NCBI RefSeq assembly: GCF_900292015.1
Contig: NZ_LR130759.1
Coordinates: forward strand, 2,046,001 to 2,110,000
DNA: 64,000 bases
Direction of reading: 5' to 3'
From: Mycobacterium basiliense
Lineage (GTDB): Bacteria; Actinomycetota; Actinomycetes; Mycobacteriales; Mycobacteriaceae
The notes under the pieces are model-generated. The model was not told where the DNA came from and did no database searches. It saw only the letters and a program-made list of their open reading frames with translations. Within the stretch, counting starts at the first letter, position 1; each line of letters begins with the position of its first letter. This document shows, piece by piece, positions 57,981 through 64,000 of this stretch. The position numbers and the translations under genes are program-made.

Positions 57981-59358
57981 TGGTGCCGCCGTTTAGGCGC
58001 GGCGGCAACCTGCGCCGAGCTATCAGGTAGCCGACGGCCGCCGCGGTGACGAGGCTGGCGCCGATTGCGAGGTCCCTAACCTGCTGGGTGCCCAGCGTCA
58101 CGACGATGCCCGCGATCGCCAGCACTGGCGGCAGCGGCCACAGCGGCATCCGAAAGGGGCGGGCGACGTCGCGGTCCCGCATGCGACAGACGATCGCTGA
58201 AACCGCTACCAGCAGATACACAATTGCAATGACAACGCCGGTAAACGTGATGAGCTTGTGTAGTGAGATGAATACACAAAGCAAGCCGTTGCCGACAAAC
58301 AGAAACAGGAATCCGCGGACCGGGACCCTGGATTTTTCCGACAGTCGGCCGAAGAAGCCTTGCAGCTGCCGCGGGAGCATCCCATCCCTAGCTGCGGCGT
58401 AGTAGACGCGGGCATAACCGAGGTTTGCCGCCAGCCCGGTGTCGAACATCGCCACCACCACGCCGGCCACCAACAGTGTTGCGCCGGTCGGGCCCATCAT
58501 TTGGCGGGCAAGCAATTCCACCGGAGAGCCAGCGGCGATGGTGTTGGGAACATCGCGGATAGCCAATGTTGCGGCGATGACCGCGACACCCTCGAACACA
58601 ATGGCCAGGACCGCGGACAACACCACCGCGCGCGGAATCGCAGATCGTGACCCCGAGGTCTCTTCGGAGAAATACAGCGGCCAGTCGTAGCCGTTGAACG
58701 CAAACAGCGCCGGGCCCACCGCGGCGAAGATGCCGGCGATGCCGACACCCACGAGGGCACCGCCGGGACCGAGTGTCACCGGCTCGGTGAACGGGTTCGT
58801 GGCGTGGGACACGTGACCCAAGGCCAGGACCGCGAAGGCGATGATGACCGCCAGTTCGAGGACAAGGATGACCGCGATTACCCAGCTGGCCGGGGCGATC
58901 TTTCCGACCGAAAGGGCCGTAATGAGGGCCATCATCGCAAGCGCCAGCCACTGCGCCGGGATGTCGCTACCGATCAGCAACGACAGATACGTCGCCGCGG
59001 CAACCAGGATCGCGGCCGTCGACACCACGCCGAGAAGCAAGAACAACGCGGTGGTGGCGCCGCCCCAGACCGGACCGATGGCTCGGCGCACGATCGTGTA
59101 GGCCCCGCCGGCAGAGGGAAATACCGAGCCCACCTCCGCGTAGCACAGCGCCATGCACAGCGCAATCGCCGAGCCGATGACAAACGCCCACACGATTCCG
59201 GTTCCCGCGATCTGTAATCCGTCGCCGTAGATCAAAAACACCGATGTGGTCGGCGAAATCGCGGAGACGGCGATCGCCAGGACATTACGCGGCCGGAGGG
59301 CCGATGCCGCCAGTGCTGCGGGCGGCGGGCTGGATTGCCGTTGTGGCCCTACTGGCAT
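57958..59358 (-). CDS. APC-family amino acid permease
   Basis: 466 aa from the ATG at 59358; a GTG at 59373 is an alternative. Twelve TM helices. The APC signature is near the N-terminus (AIAVSAISPTTSVFLIYGDGL, then CYAEVGSVFPSAGGAYTIVRRAIG in part). AGIFAAVGPALFAFNGYDWPLYFSEE in part marks helix 6 and its substrate site, and ARVYYAAARDGMLPRQL is also typical. The likely substrate is an amino acid or polyamine. Not recalled at this position in H37Rv. Confidence 0.9.
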   Translation of the reverse strand: MPVGPQRQSSPPPAALAASALRPRNVLAIAVSAISPTTSVFLIYGDGLQIAGTGIVWAFVIGSAIALCMALCYAEVGSVFPSAGGAYTIVRRAIGPVWGGATTALFLLLGVVSTAAILVAAATYLSLLIGSDIPAQWLALAMMALITALSVGKIAPASWVIAVILVLELAVIIAFAVLALGHVSHATNPFTEPVTLGPGGALVGVGIAGIFAAVGPALFAFNGYDWPLYFSEETSGSRSAIPRAVVLSAVLAIVFEGVAVIAATLAIRDVPNTIAAGSPVELLARQMMGPTGATLLVAGVVVAMFDTGLAANLGYARVYYAAARDGMLPRQLQGFFGRLSEKSRVPVRGFLFLFVGNGLLCVFISLHKLITFTGVVIAIVYLLVAVSAIVCRMRDRDVARPFRMPLWPLPPVLAIAGIVVTLGTQQVRDLAIGASLVTAAAVGYLIARRRLPPRLNGGTITRHSTR

Positions 59359-59447
59359 GGGAACTACGCACACCTCCGCAACGGAGACGCACCCGTCTCT
59401 ATCGTTGATGAGTAGTTCTAAGTACTAGTTCTGAACTGCGCAAACTC

Positions 59448-59522
59448 TGGTGCGCGATACTGGGATTGAACCAGTGACCTCTTCCGTGTCAGGGAAGCGC
59501 TCTCCCGCTGAGCTAATCGCGC
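59448..59522 (-). tRNA. tRNA-Val (GAC)
   Basis: A cloverleaf reads leftward from 59522: acceptor GCGCGAT paired with ATCGCGC, a D-arm GCTCAGCGGGAGAGC, an anticodon loop CTGACAC (GAC), and a T-arm with GGTTCAATCC. Discriminator A and an encoded CCA (59448-59450) follow. Confidence 0.95.
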
Positions 59523-59537
59523 TGGGAGTTGAAAATC

Positions 59538-59611
59538 TGGAGGTGGAGACGGGAATCGAACCCGTGTGCACGGCTTTGCAGGCCGTTGCCTCACCACTCG
59601 GCCACTCCACC
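59538..59611 (-). tRNA. tRNA-Cys (GCA)
   Basis: Cloverleaf from 59611 leftward: acceptor GGTGGAG with CTCCACC, anticodon loop CTGCAAA (GCA), T-arm CGGGTTCGATTCCCG, discriminator T and encoded CCA (59538-59540). It lies 15 bp from the Val-GAC gene, within the tRNA cluster. Confidence 0.95.
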
Positions 59612-59640
59612 GCTGGGGATTGATGCCACTTGCACCTTCG

Positions 59641-59713
59641 AGCGGATGACGGGATTCGAACCCGCGACCCTCACCTTGGCAAGGTGATGCGCTACCAACT
59701 GCGCTACATCCGC
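59641..59713 (-). tRNA. tRNA-Gly (GCC)
   Basis: Cloverleaf from 59713 leftward: acceptor GCGGATG with CATCCGC, anticodon loop TTGCCAA (GCC), T-arm CGGGTTCGAATCCCG, discriminator T. CCA is not encoded. It is probably first in the leftward Gly-Cys-Val transcript. Confidence 0.95.
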
Positions 59714-59883
59714 GCGCAACGGGCGAGATCGTCGCCCGGTGCGAAGGACGACATTAGTCCACGTGAGCGCGCCCACACAAATCTCCAGGTTCTTTGGGGC
59801 GCTTCAGCTATGCCTGGCCCAGGTTGCGCGTTTGGCGTCGGTGAGCATCGTGCTAGTCTTCGACCTCGTTGCCGCTCGGCATC

Positions 59884-59955
59884 GGTCCCGTGGCTCAGTG
59901 GGAGAGCGTCCGCTTCACACGCGGAAGGTCGCTGGTTCGATCCCAGCCGGGACCA
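59884..59955 (+). tRNA. tRNA-Val (CAC)
   Basis: Cloverleaf: acceptor GGTCCCG with CGGGACC, D-arm GCTCAGTGGGAGAGC, anticodon stem TCCGC/GCGGA with loop TTCACAC (CAC), T-arm CTGGTTCGATCCCAG, discriminator A, no encoded CCA. In H37Rv the phiRv2 prophage lies beside this tRNA region; here the gene is intact and nothing phage-like adjoins it. Confidence 0.95.
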
Positions 59956-59979
59956 CCCATCAGATCCGCTGATTTGACG

Positions 59980-60816
59980 TCACGGGGTGAGGTAACCGCT
60001 GACTCCGACGGCGAAGGTAGGACATTTGGCGCCGAAGAGGTCGACGGTGAAGGTGACTTTTCCACCTGGGGCGACCACATCGTCCGGCTCAGCGAACGCG
60101 TCCGCCTCGCTCAGCAACTGGTCGCCGTCGAAGCAGTAGACCGAAACGGAGAATGGGCCCTCGGCGGACTTCCCGGTGCCGTTGACGGCCGATCCGGCGA
60201 TGGCGTCGGCCGATGCCTTTGCTTCGGTGACCTTGAGCGGTGCCGTGCCGGAGAAGTCCTCGTCGGCCGTGGTGCTGTTTACGGTGAACTCGTACTTGGC
60301 GCCCGCGGGTGGCGATGGCGAGCGGTCGTCGAAGTAGATGAACGCAAGACCCACTTCGCCGGACTTCAGCCGAGCGGGGATGGTGCCTTGACTGCTGCCG
60401 GTGGCGACGATCGAGCCCTCGCTGCGAGCGGCTCCGGTCCAATCTGCGACTGCGACTGCCTTGCTGGTGTTGTTGCGGAAGGCAAACGGGAGCTTGGCCG
60501 AGCCGCTTTCATGCATGGTCAGCGGACCGATTTGGACGACCGACATCGTATTCGGCTCCCCGTCAGGGAAGCTGGGGTTCGCCGAACCAGCAAGCAGACC
60601 ACTGGCATTGAAGGGCAGCGGATCGGCGGTCCATGCCGACGTGGCGGTGGCTCCGTGCGACGACGAGGCGCCATGAGCGGGTGCGTGGCCCGTCCGACCT
60701 GACCCGCCACAGGCGACGAGCAACAGCAACAGGGCGCCAGAAGCGGCAATGCGAAGCAGTTGCCCGGGCCGGACAGCGGCGGCGGCGCGTCGCGGTCTGC
60801 CCGTGGGCTGGCTCAT
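59980..60816 (-). CDS. Unrecognised lipoprotein
   Basis: 278 aa from the ATG at 60816, with AAGGAG upstream. A basic N-terminus (GRPRRAAAAVRPGQ) leads to a signal ending LLLLLVACGGSG, a good lipobox (LVAC). The mature protein is Ser/Thr/Gly-rich, with beta-type segments such as SAKLPFAFRNNTSKAVAVADW and VGLAFIYFDDRSPSPPAGAKYEFTVNS in part, and two late cysteines (YCFDGD, AKCPTF) that may pair. No enzyme motif is seen. It differs from the small Rv2644c found here in H37Rv, so it is accessory relative to that genome. Confidence 0.85.
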   Translation of the reverse strand: MSQPTGRPRRAAAAVRPGQLLRIAASGALLLLLVACGGSGRTGHAPAHGASSSHGATATSAWTADPLPFNASGLLAGSANPSFPDGEPNTMSVVQIGPLTMHESGSAKLPFAFRNNTSKAVAVADWTGAARSEGSIVATGSSQGTIPARLKSGEVGLAFIYFDDRSPSPPAGAKYEFTVNSTTADEDFSGTAPLKVTEAKASADAIAGSAVNGTGKSAEGPFSVSVYCFDGDQLLSEADAFAEPDDVVAPGGKVTFTVDLFGAKCPTFAVGVSGYLTP

Positions 60817-60943
60817 CGACAGGTCTCCTTGGCGGGCGATTTCACGCTCTAGCCGGGTTAGCGATCCCGACAAAACGTAGCAAACCTCCCCGCTGGGCGG
60901 ACCGAATACGTTTGACCGCTCGAATTTTGGGTGGTCGATATGG

Positions 60944-62512
60944 TTAGCGGGATCGGTGCTGGGGGCCCGCGCGCGCAACGGAATCGAACTCGGCTAATCC
61001 ATCTAGTGCCGGCTCGGGATTGGTACTCAGCAACTCGGCGATCAGGGCTTGCACCCGCTCACCGATTTCGTTCCGGATGGATCGGACGACTTCGAGCGGT
61101 TGGCCGGCGGGGTCGGCCAACTTCCAGTCGCGATAGGTGACGTCGGGAAAGTAGGGGCAGGCGTCGCCGCATCCCATGGTGATCACCACGTCGCTGGTCT
61201 GTATCTGTTCCCCGCTGAGGACTTTGGGGGTGTAGGCGGTGATGTCGATGCCGACTTCGGCCATCGCGGCCACTGCGACCGGGTTGACTCGGTCGGCGGG
61301 TTCGGTGCCGGCCGAGCGGACGTCGATACGATCACCGGCCAGATGGCGCAGCCAGCCGGCGGCCATCTGGGATCGTCCGGCGTTGTGGACGCAAACGAAC
61401 ACGACGCTGGGTTTGCCTGCCGCGCTGCGCGGCGGCCGGGGGATTGGGCCGAACAGGCGCTCTCGCAGCGCTAGGGACACATACACGAGTCCCACCAGCA
61501 CCGGCACTTCGATCAGGGGACCGACGACGCCCGCCAGCGCCTGCCCCGACGTCGCACCGTAGGTGGCGACCGCGACCGCGATGGCCAGTTCGAAATTGTT
61601 CCCGGCCGCGGTGAACGCGAGGGTGGTGGTGCGCTCGTAGCCCATCCGCAGGGCAGCGCCCAACACAAAGCCGCCGCCCCACATGATGGCGAAGTAGGCC
61701 AGCAGCGGCACCGCGACGCGCGCGACATCCTGGGGGCGACTGGTGATCTGGTCTCCCTGCAGCGCAAACAGGATCACGATGGTGAACAGCAGACCGTAGA
61801 GCGCCCACGGTTCGATTTTGGGCAGGAAGCGGGATTCGTACCAGTTGCGCCCCCTGGTCTTTTCACCCAACCGCCGGGACAGGTATCCGGCCAGCAGTGG
61901 GATCCCCAGGAAGATCAGCACCGATTTGGCGATCTGCCACGGCGAGGCGGCGATCGCCGTCTGCTCGAGGTGTAGCCAGCCCGGTAGCACCGACAGGTAG
62001 AACCAGCCGAGCACCGCGAACATGGCCACCTGGAAGATCGAGTTCAACGCGACGAGCACCGCGGCCGCTTCGCGATCCCCGCGCGCCAGGTCGTTCCAGA
62101 TGATCACCATGGCGATGCAGCGTGCTAACCCGACGATGATCAAGCCGGTGCGGTACTCCGGAAGATCCGGCAGCAGCAACCAGGCCAGCGTGAACATCAA
62201 CGCCGGGCCCAGCACCCAATTGAGCACCAGGGAACTGATCAACAGCTTGCGATCTCCGGTGACGCTGTCCAGGCGGTCGTAGCGCACCTTTGCCAGCACC
62301 GGGTACATCATGATCAGCAACCCCAAGGCGATCGGCAGTGAGATCCCGTCGATCTGAACCTTTTCCAGTGCGGTGTTCAGACCGGGAATCCACCGCCCCG
62401 GTAGCAACCCGGCGGCCATCGCCAGGCCGATCCACACCGGCAGGAACCGGTCCAAAATGGGAAGTTTGCCCACCACCGGCGGCGCGGTTCGGTGGACCTT
62501 TACGGCTGTCAT
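60944..62512 (-). CDS. arsC: Acr3 arsenite permease fused to ArsC arsenate reductase
   Basis: 522 aa fusion, like H37Rv Rv2643. Residues about 15-365 are an Acr3 permease with ten TM helices and the functional Cys in LARCIAMVIIWNDLARGD. Residues about 375-495 are a low-molecular-weight-phosphatase-type arsenate reductase with active-site loop VCVHNAGRSQMAAGW and RSAGTEPADRVNP, GCGDACPYFP. The enzyme would make arsenite and pass it to its own exporter. Its ATG overlaps the arsR stop by four bases, so both are co-translated. Confidence 0.95.
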   Translation of the reverse strand: MTAVKVHRTAPPVVGKLPILDRFLPVWIGLAMAAGLLPGRWIPGLNTALEKVQIDGISLPIALGLLIMMYPVLAKVRYDRLDSVTGDRKLLISSLVLNWVLGPALMFTLAWLLLPDLPEYRTGLIIVGLARCIAMVIIWNDLARGDREAAAVLVALNSIFQVAMFAVLGWFYLSVLPGWLHLEQTAIAASPWQIAKSVLIFLGIPLLAGYLSRRLGEKTRGRNWYESRFLPKIEPWALYGLLFTIVILFALQGDQITSRPQDVARVAVPLLAYFAIMWGGGFVLGAALRMGYERTTTLAFTAAGNNFELAIAVAVATYGATSGQALAGVVGPLIEVPVLVGLVYVSLALRERLFGPIPRPPRSAAGKPSVVFVCVHNAGRSQMAAGWLRHLAGDRIDVRSAGTEPADRVNPVAVAAMAEVGIDITAYTPKVLSGEQIQTSDVVITMGCGDACPYFPDVTYRDWKLADPAGQPLEVVRSIRNEIGERVQALIAELLSTNPEPALDGLAEFDSVARAGPQHRSR

Positions 62513-62886
62513 GCGGGTGCCCCCGCCGTCGGCGCGGTATCGGCCTGAACGCTAAGCAGCGTCGACAACGCGTTCAGGGCGGCCGGTACCACCGCGTAAT
62601 ACACCCAGGAGGCACGGCGCTGCGAGGTAAGCAATCCCGCGTCGCGTAGCACCTTGAGGTGGTGCGAAATCGTCGGCTGGCTCACCTCGACTCGGGCGGA
62701 AATGTCGCAGACGCAGGCTTCGCCGCCGGCGTGACTGGCCACCGAGCTCAGTAGCTGCAGGCGCACCGGATCGGCGAGCGCCTTGAAACGAGCCGCCATC
62801 TCGATCGCAGACGTCGCATTCAGCGGTTCACGCACCAGCGGGGCTGCGATGCAGCAGGGGGCAGCGGGGCCACATTGATTAGACAC
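62509..62886 (-). CDS. arsR: ArsR-family arsenic/metal-sensing repressor (Rv2642-like)
   Basis: 125 aa from the GTG at 62886 (SNQCGPAAPCC); H37Rv Rv2642 has 126. Longer readings run into cadI. The winged helix is MAARFKALADPVRLQLLSSV then VSQPTISHHLKVLRDAGLL. ArsR-type metal ligands are in GEACVCDIS, and an extra N-terminal Cys group (CGPAAPCC) may add ligands. It precedes and overlaps the acr3-arsC gene; a palindrome lies 10 bp before the start. Confidence 0.93.
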   Translation of the reverse strand: MSNQCGPAAPCCIAAPLVREPLNATSAIEMAARFKALADPVRLQLLSSVASHAGGEACVCDISARVEVSQPTISHHLKVLRDAGLLTSQRRASWVYYAVVPAALNALSTLLSVQADTAPTAGAPA

Positions 62887-62895
62887 ACGTCTATA

Positions 62896-62909
62896 TTGAT
62901 GAATATCAA
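62896..62909. promoter_or_regulatory. Candidate ArsR operator before arsR
   Basis: TTGAT-GAAT-ATCAA is a perfect five-base inverted repeat of the ArsR/SmtB half-site type, within an A/T-rich island (ATATTGATGAATATCAAAT), unusual in this GC-rich genome. It ends 10 bp before the arsR start, consistent with autorepression. Binding is inferred. Confidence 0.6.
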
Positions 62910-62962
62910 ATCCAATGGCAAGTGGGACGCCCGGTTGGTGCGCCCCACTCGCCACGGATCGC

Positions 62963-63424
62963 TCAGCAGCAGGCGGTCGCGGCCGCGGTCTGTCCGCCAC
63001 AGCACGCGGGCGTTTCATTCGGACCGTCGTCGGGATGTTGGGGACTGCTGCCAAAGGTTTCCGAGTCGGCAAGCACGGTATAGACCTCCCAGCGTTCCCC
63101 GCCGGGGCCGGTCACCCACACTTTGTCCTGATTGGCATAGCAACACGTCGTGTTGATCTCCTCCTCGGTCACCAGCCCGGACCCGGCCAGCCGGGAGATC
63201 TCGTCATGCACGGTCTCGCTGTCGACGACCTCCACGCCAAGATGGTTGAGGGTGCCGCCGGCACCAGGGTTTTCCAGCAGCACCAGCTTCAGTGGGGGAT
63301 TGGCCACCGCAAAGTTGGCATATCCGGGCTTGCGTTTGGCCGGCTCGGCATTAAACAGCTTGGAATAGAACGTAATTGCGGATTCAAGGTCATCGACGTT
63401 GAGTGCAAGCTGAACACGGGACAT
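62963..63424 (-). CDS. cadI: CadI/ArsI glyoxalase-fold protein
   Basis: 153 aa, like H37Rv CadI (Rv2641, cadmium-induced). It is a vicinal-oxygen-chelate fold protein: VQLALNVDDLESAITFYSKLF, LNHLGVEVVDS with a metal His, and GERWEVYTVLADS with a metal Glu. The vicinal cysteine pair in NTTCCYANQDKVWV is the As(III)-binding site of ArsI C-As lyases, which remove methyl or aryl groups from organoarsenicals. The Cys-rich tail (CCGGQ...CC) fits trivalent metalloid binding. Divergent from the second arsR. Confidence 0.92.
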   Translation of the reverse strand: MSRVQLALNVDDLESAITFYSKLFNAEPAKRKPGYANFAVANPPLKLVLLENPGAGGTLNHLGVEVVDSETVHDEISRLAGSGLVTEEEINTTCCYANQDKVWVTGPGGERWEVYTVLADSETFGSSPQHPDDGPNETPACCGGQTAAATACC

Positions 63425-63446
63425 GGGGAGACACTCCTATTGGTTA

Positions 63447-63500
63447 GACATATATCAAAGTGGCGCCGGGACCCAGTGTGCCACCTTTTTGATATATGTC
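63447..63500. promoter_or_regulatory. Divergent ArsR operator: 13-bp inverted repeat
   Basis: GACATATATCAAA (63447-63459) and TTTGATATATGTC (63488-63500) are exact reverse complements separated by 28 bp, between the divergent cadI and arsR starts. Each arm is A/T-rich and resembles SmtB/ArsR half-sites. One arm lies near each gene's promoter zone, so one repressor could control both genes. Confidence 0.7.
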
Positions 63501-63524
63501 AAGACATCTGGCAGACTGGACGGC

Positions 63525-63884
63525 GTGCCCAAGACGTTGCCGGTAATCGACATATCCGCACCCGTCTGCTGCGCCCCGGTGGCCGCCGGCCCGATCGGCG
63601 ATGACGATGCCCTCGCGGTCGCCCTGCGGCTCAAAGCCCTGGCCGACCCGGCGCGGGTCAAGATCATGTCATTGCTGTTCAGCTCGTCGACCGGTGAAGA
63701 GGTAAGCGGCGATCTCGCCGCGGCGCTCAACCTCAGCGACGGCACCGTCAGCCATCACCTGACGCAGCTGCGAAAGGCGGGTCTGGTGACCTCGGAGCGC
63801 CGCGGCATGCACGTCTTTCATCGCGTGCACACCAAAGCCCTGCAGGCGCTGTGCGCCGTGCTCAGCCCCGACTGCTGCACCTGA
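63525..63884 (+). CDS. ArsR-family repressor (Rv2640c-like)
   Basis: 119 aa from the GTG at 63525. The winged-helix domain is LRLKALADPARVKIMSLLF then LSDGTVSHHLTQLRKAGLV. Unlike the first ArsR it lacks the CVC motif in the metal helix (GEEVSGDLA); instead cysteine pairs occur at both ends (SAPVCCAP and SPDCCT), similar to Cys arrangements in atypical As(III) or Cd sensors. Divergent from cadI with a shared operator. Confidence 0.92.
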   Translation: MPKTLPVIDISAPVCCAPVAAGPIGDDDALAVALRLKALADPARVKIMSLLFSSSTGEEVSGDLAAALNLSDGTVSHHLTQLRKAGLVTSERRGMHVFHRVHTKALQALCAVLSPDCCT

Positions 63885-63945
63885 GCTCAATGGCATACCG
63901 TCAGCCTTAGCAGGTCGTCGGACAACGCGAAAAGGACGGCAAACG

Positions 63946-64000
63946 ATGAGCTTTTCCGAGGGGATCGGCATACTCAAACTCGAATGCCCGCAAGGCCATC
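63946..64000 (+). CDS. Start of an unidentified gene, cut by the window end
   Basis: ATG at 63946 preceded by AAAAGGA (63930-63936); 18 codons remain (MSFSEGIGILKLECPQGH). It lies 61 bp after the second arsR on the same strand. H37Rv has Rv2639c here, but the fragment is too short for assignment. Confidence 0.5.
   Translation, partial: MSFSEGIGILKLECPQGH

Noticed and set aside
59448..59955. Prophage or integrase remnant at the tRNA cluster
   Set aside because: All four tRNA genes are intact, no integrase-like frame adjoins, and no duplicated tRNA 3' end was seen.

Overview
The window is about 64 kb of high-GC actinobacterial DNA. Gene order and protein sequence place it in a slow-growing, pathogen-related Mycobacterium close to, but outside, the M. 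tuberculosis complex. From memory, it follows the M. tuberculosis H37Rv segment Rv2723 to Rv2639c in reversed orientation, almost gene for gene. The low-complexity N-terminus of SigA, the extra PE_PGRS genes and the gene content next to the tRNA cluster all differ from H37Rv. All H37Rv comparisons here come from knowledge of that genome, not from a search.

Layout. 1-505 is a decayed TerC-family membrane gene. 0.8-9.4 kb holds an LGFP-repeat envelope protein, lexA facing chiZ-nrdR-nitrobindin (SOS response and dNTP control), a PhzF protein, an alpha/beta hydrolase, a PAC2 protein and a broken trypsin-like protease gene. 9.4-16.8 kb holds sthA, a DUF4192 protein, ideR, sigB with an ECF-type promoter, and small conserved genes. 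16.9-18.9 kb is an accessory PE_PGRS gene that ends in a glycoside hydrolase family 18 (chitinase-like) domain. 19-27.4 kb is housekeeping: sigA, ppgK, suhB, cei, dut and several small conserved genes.

27.5-40 kb is rich in transport genes: the RCK pair ceoB/ceoC divergent from a KimA/APC-type permease, an RNA methyltransferase, a three-gene ABC exporter known in M. tuberculosis for fluoroquinolone efflux, and tandem arsA/arsB1 ion transporters with a CBS protein. Then comes dxs (isoprenoid precursor synthesis) and a frameshifted PE_PGRS gene. 40.7-54.7 kb holds an RNase D-like nuclease, an EchA15 crotonase homologue without the usual catalytic glutamates, the coproporphyrin-dependent heme genes hemE-hemY-chdC, msrB-aftC, a TAP-family lipoprotein, a RibD-like reductase, a ZapE-like ATPase, a GNAT enzyme, a secreted protein and clpC2.

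54.8-59.4 kb is accessory relative to H37Rv (DUF732 protein, alpha/beta hydrolase, TPR protein, amino-acid permease). It lies where H37Rv has IS1081 remnants and the phiRv2 prophage. Four tRNA genes (Val-GAC, Cys-GCA, Gly-GCC, Val-CAC) follow, then an unrecognised lipoprotein. The window ends with an arsenic island: an Acr3-ArsC fusion, two ArsR repressors, CadI/ArsI, and inverted-repeat operators.

No CRISPR array, rRNA gene, intact insertion sequence or prophage was seen. The strongest candidates for new biology are the PE_PGRS-GH18 protein and the gene set between clpC2 and the tRNA cluster.
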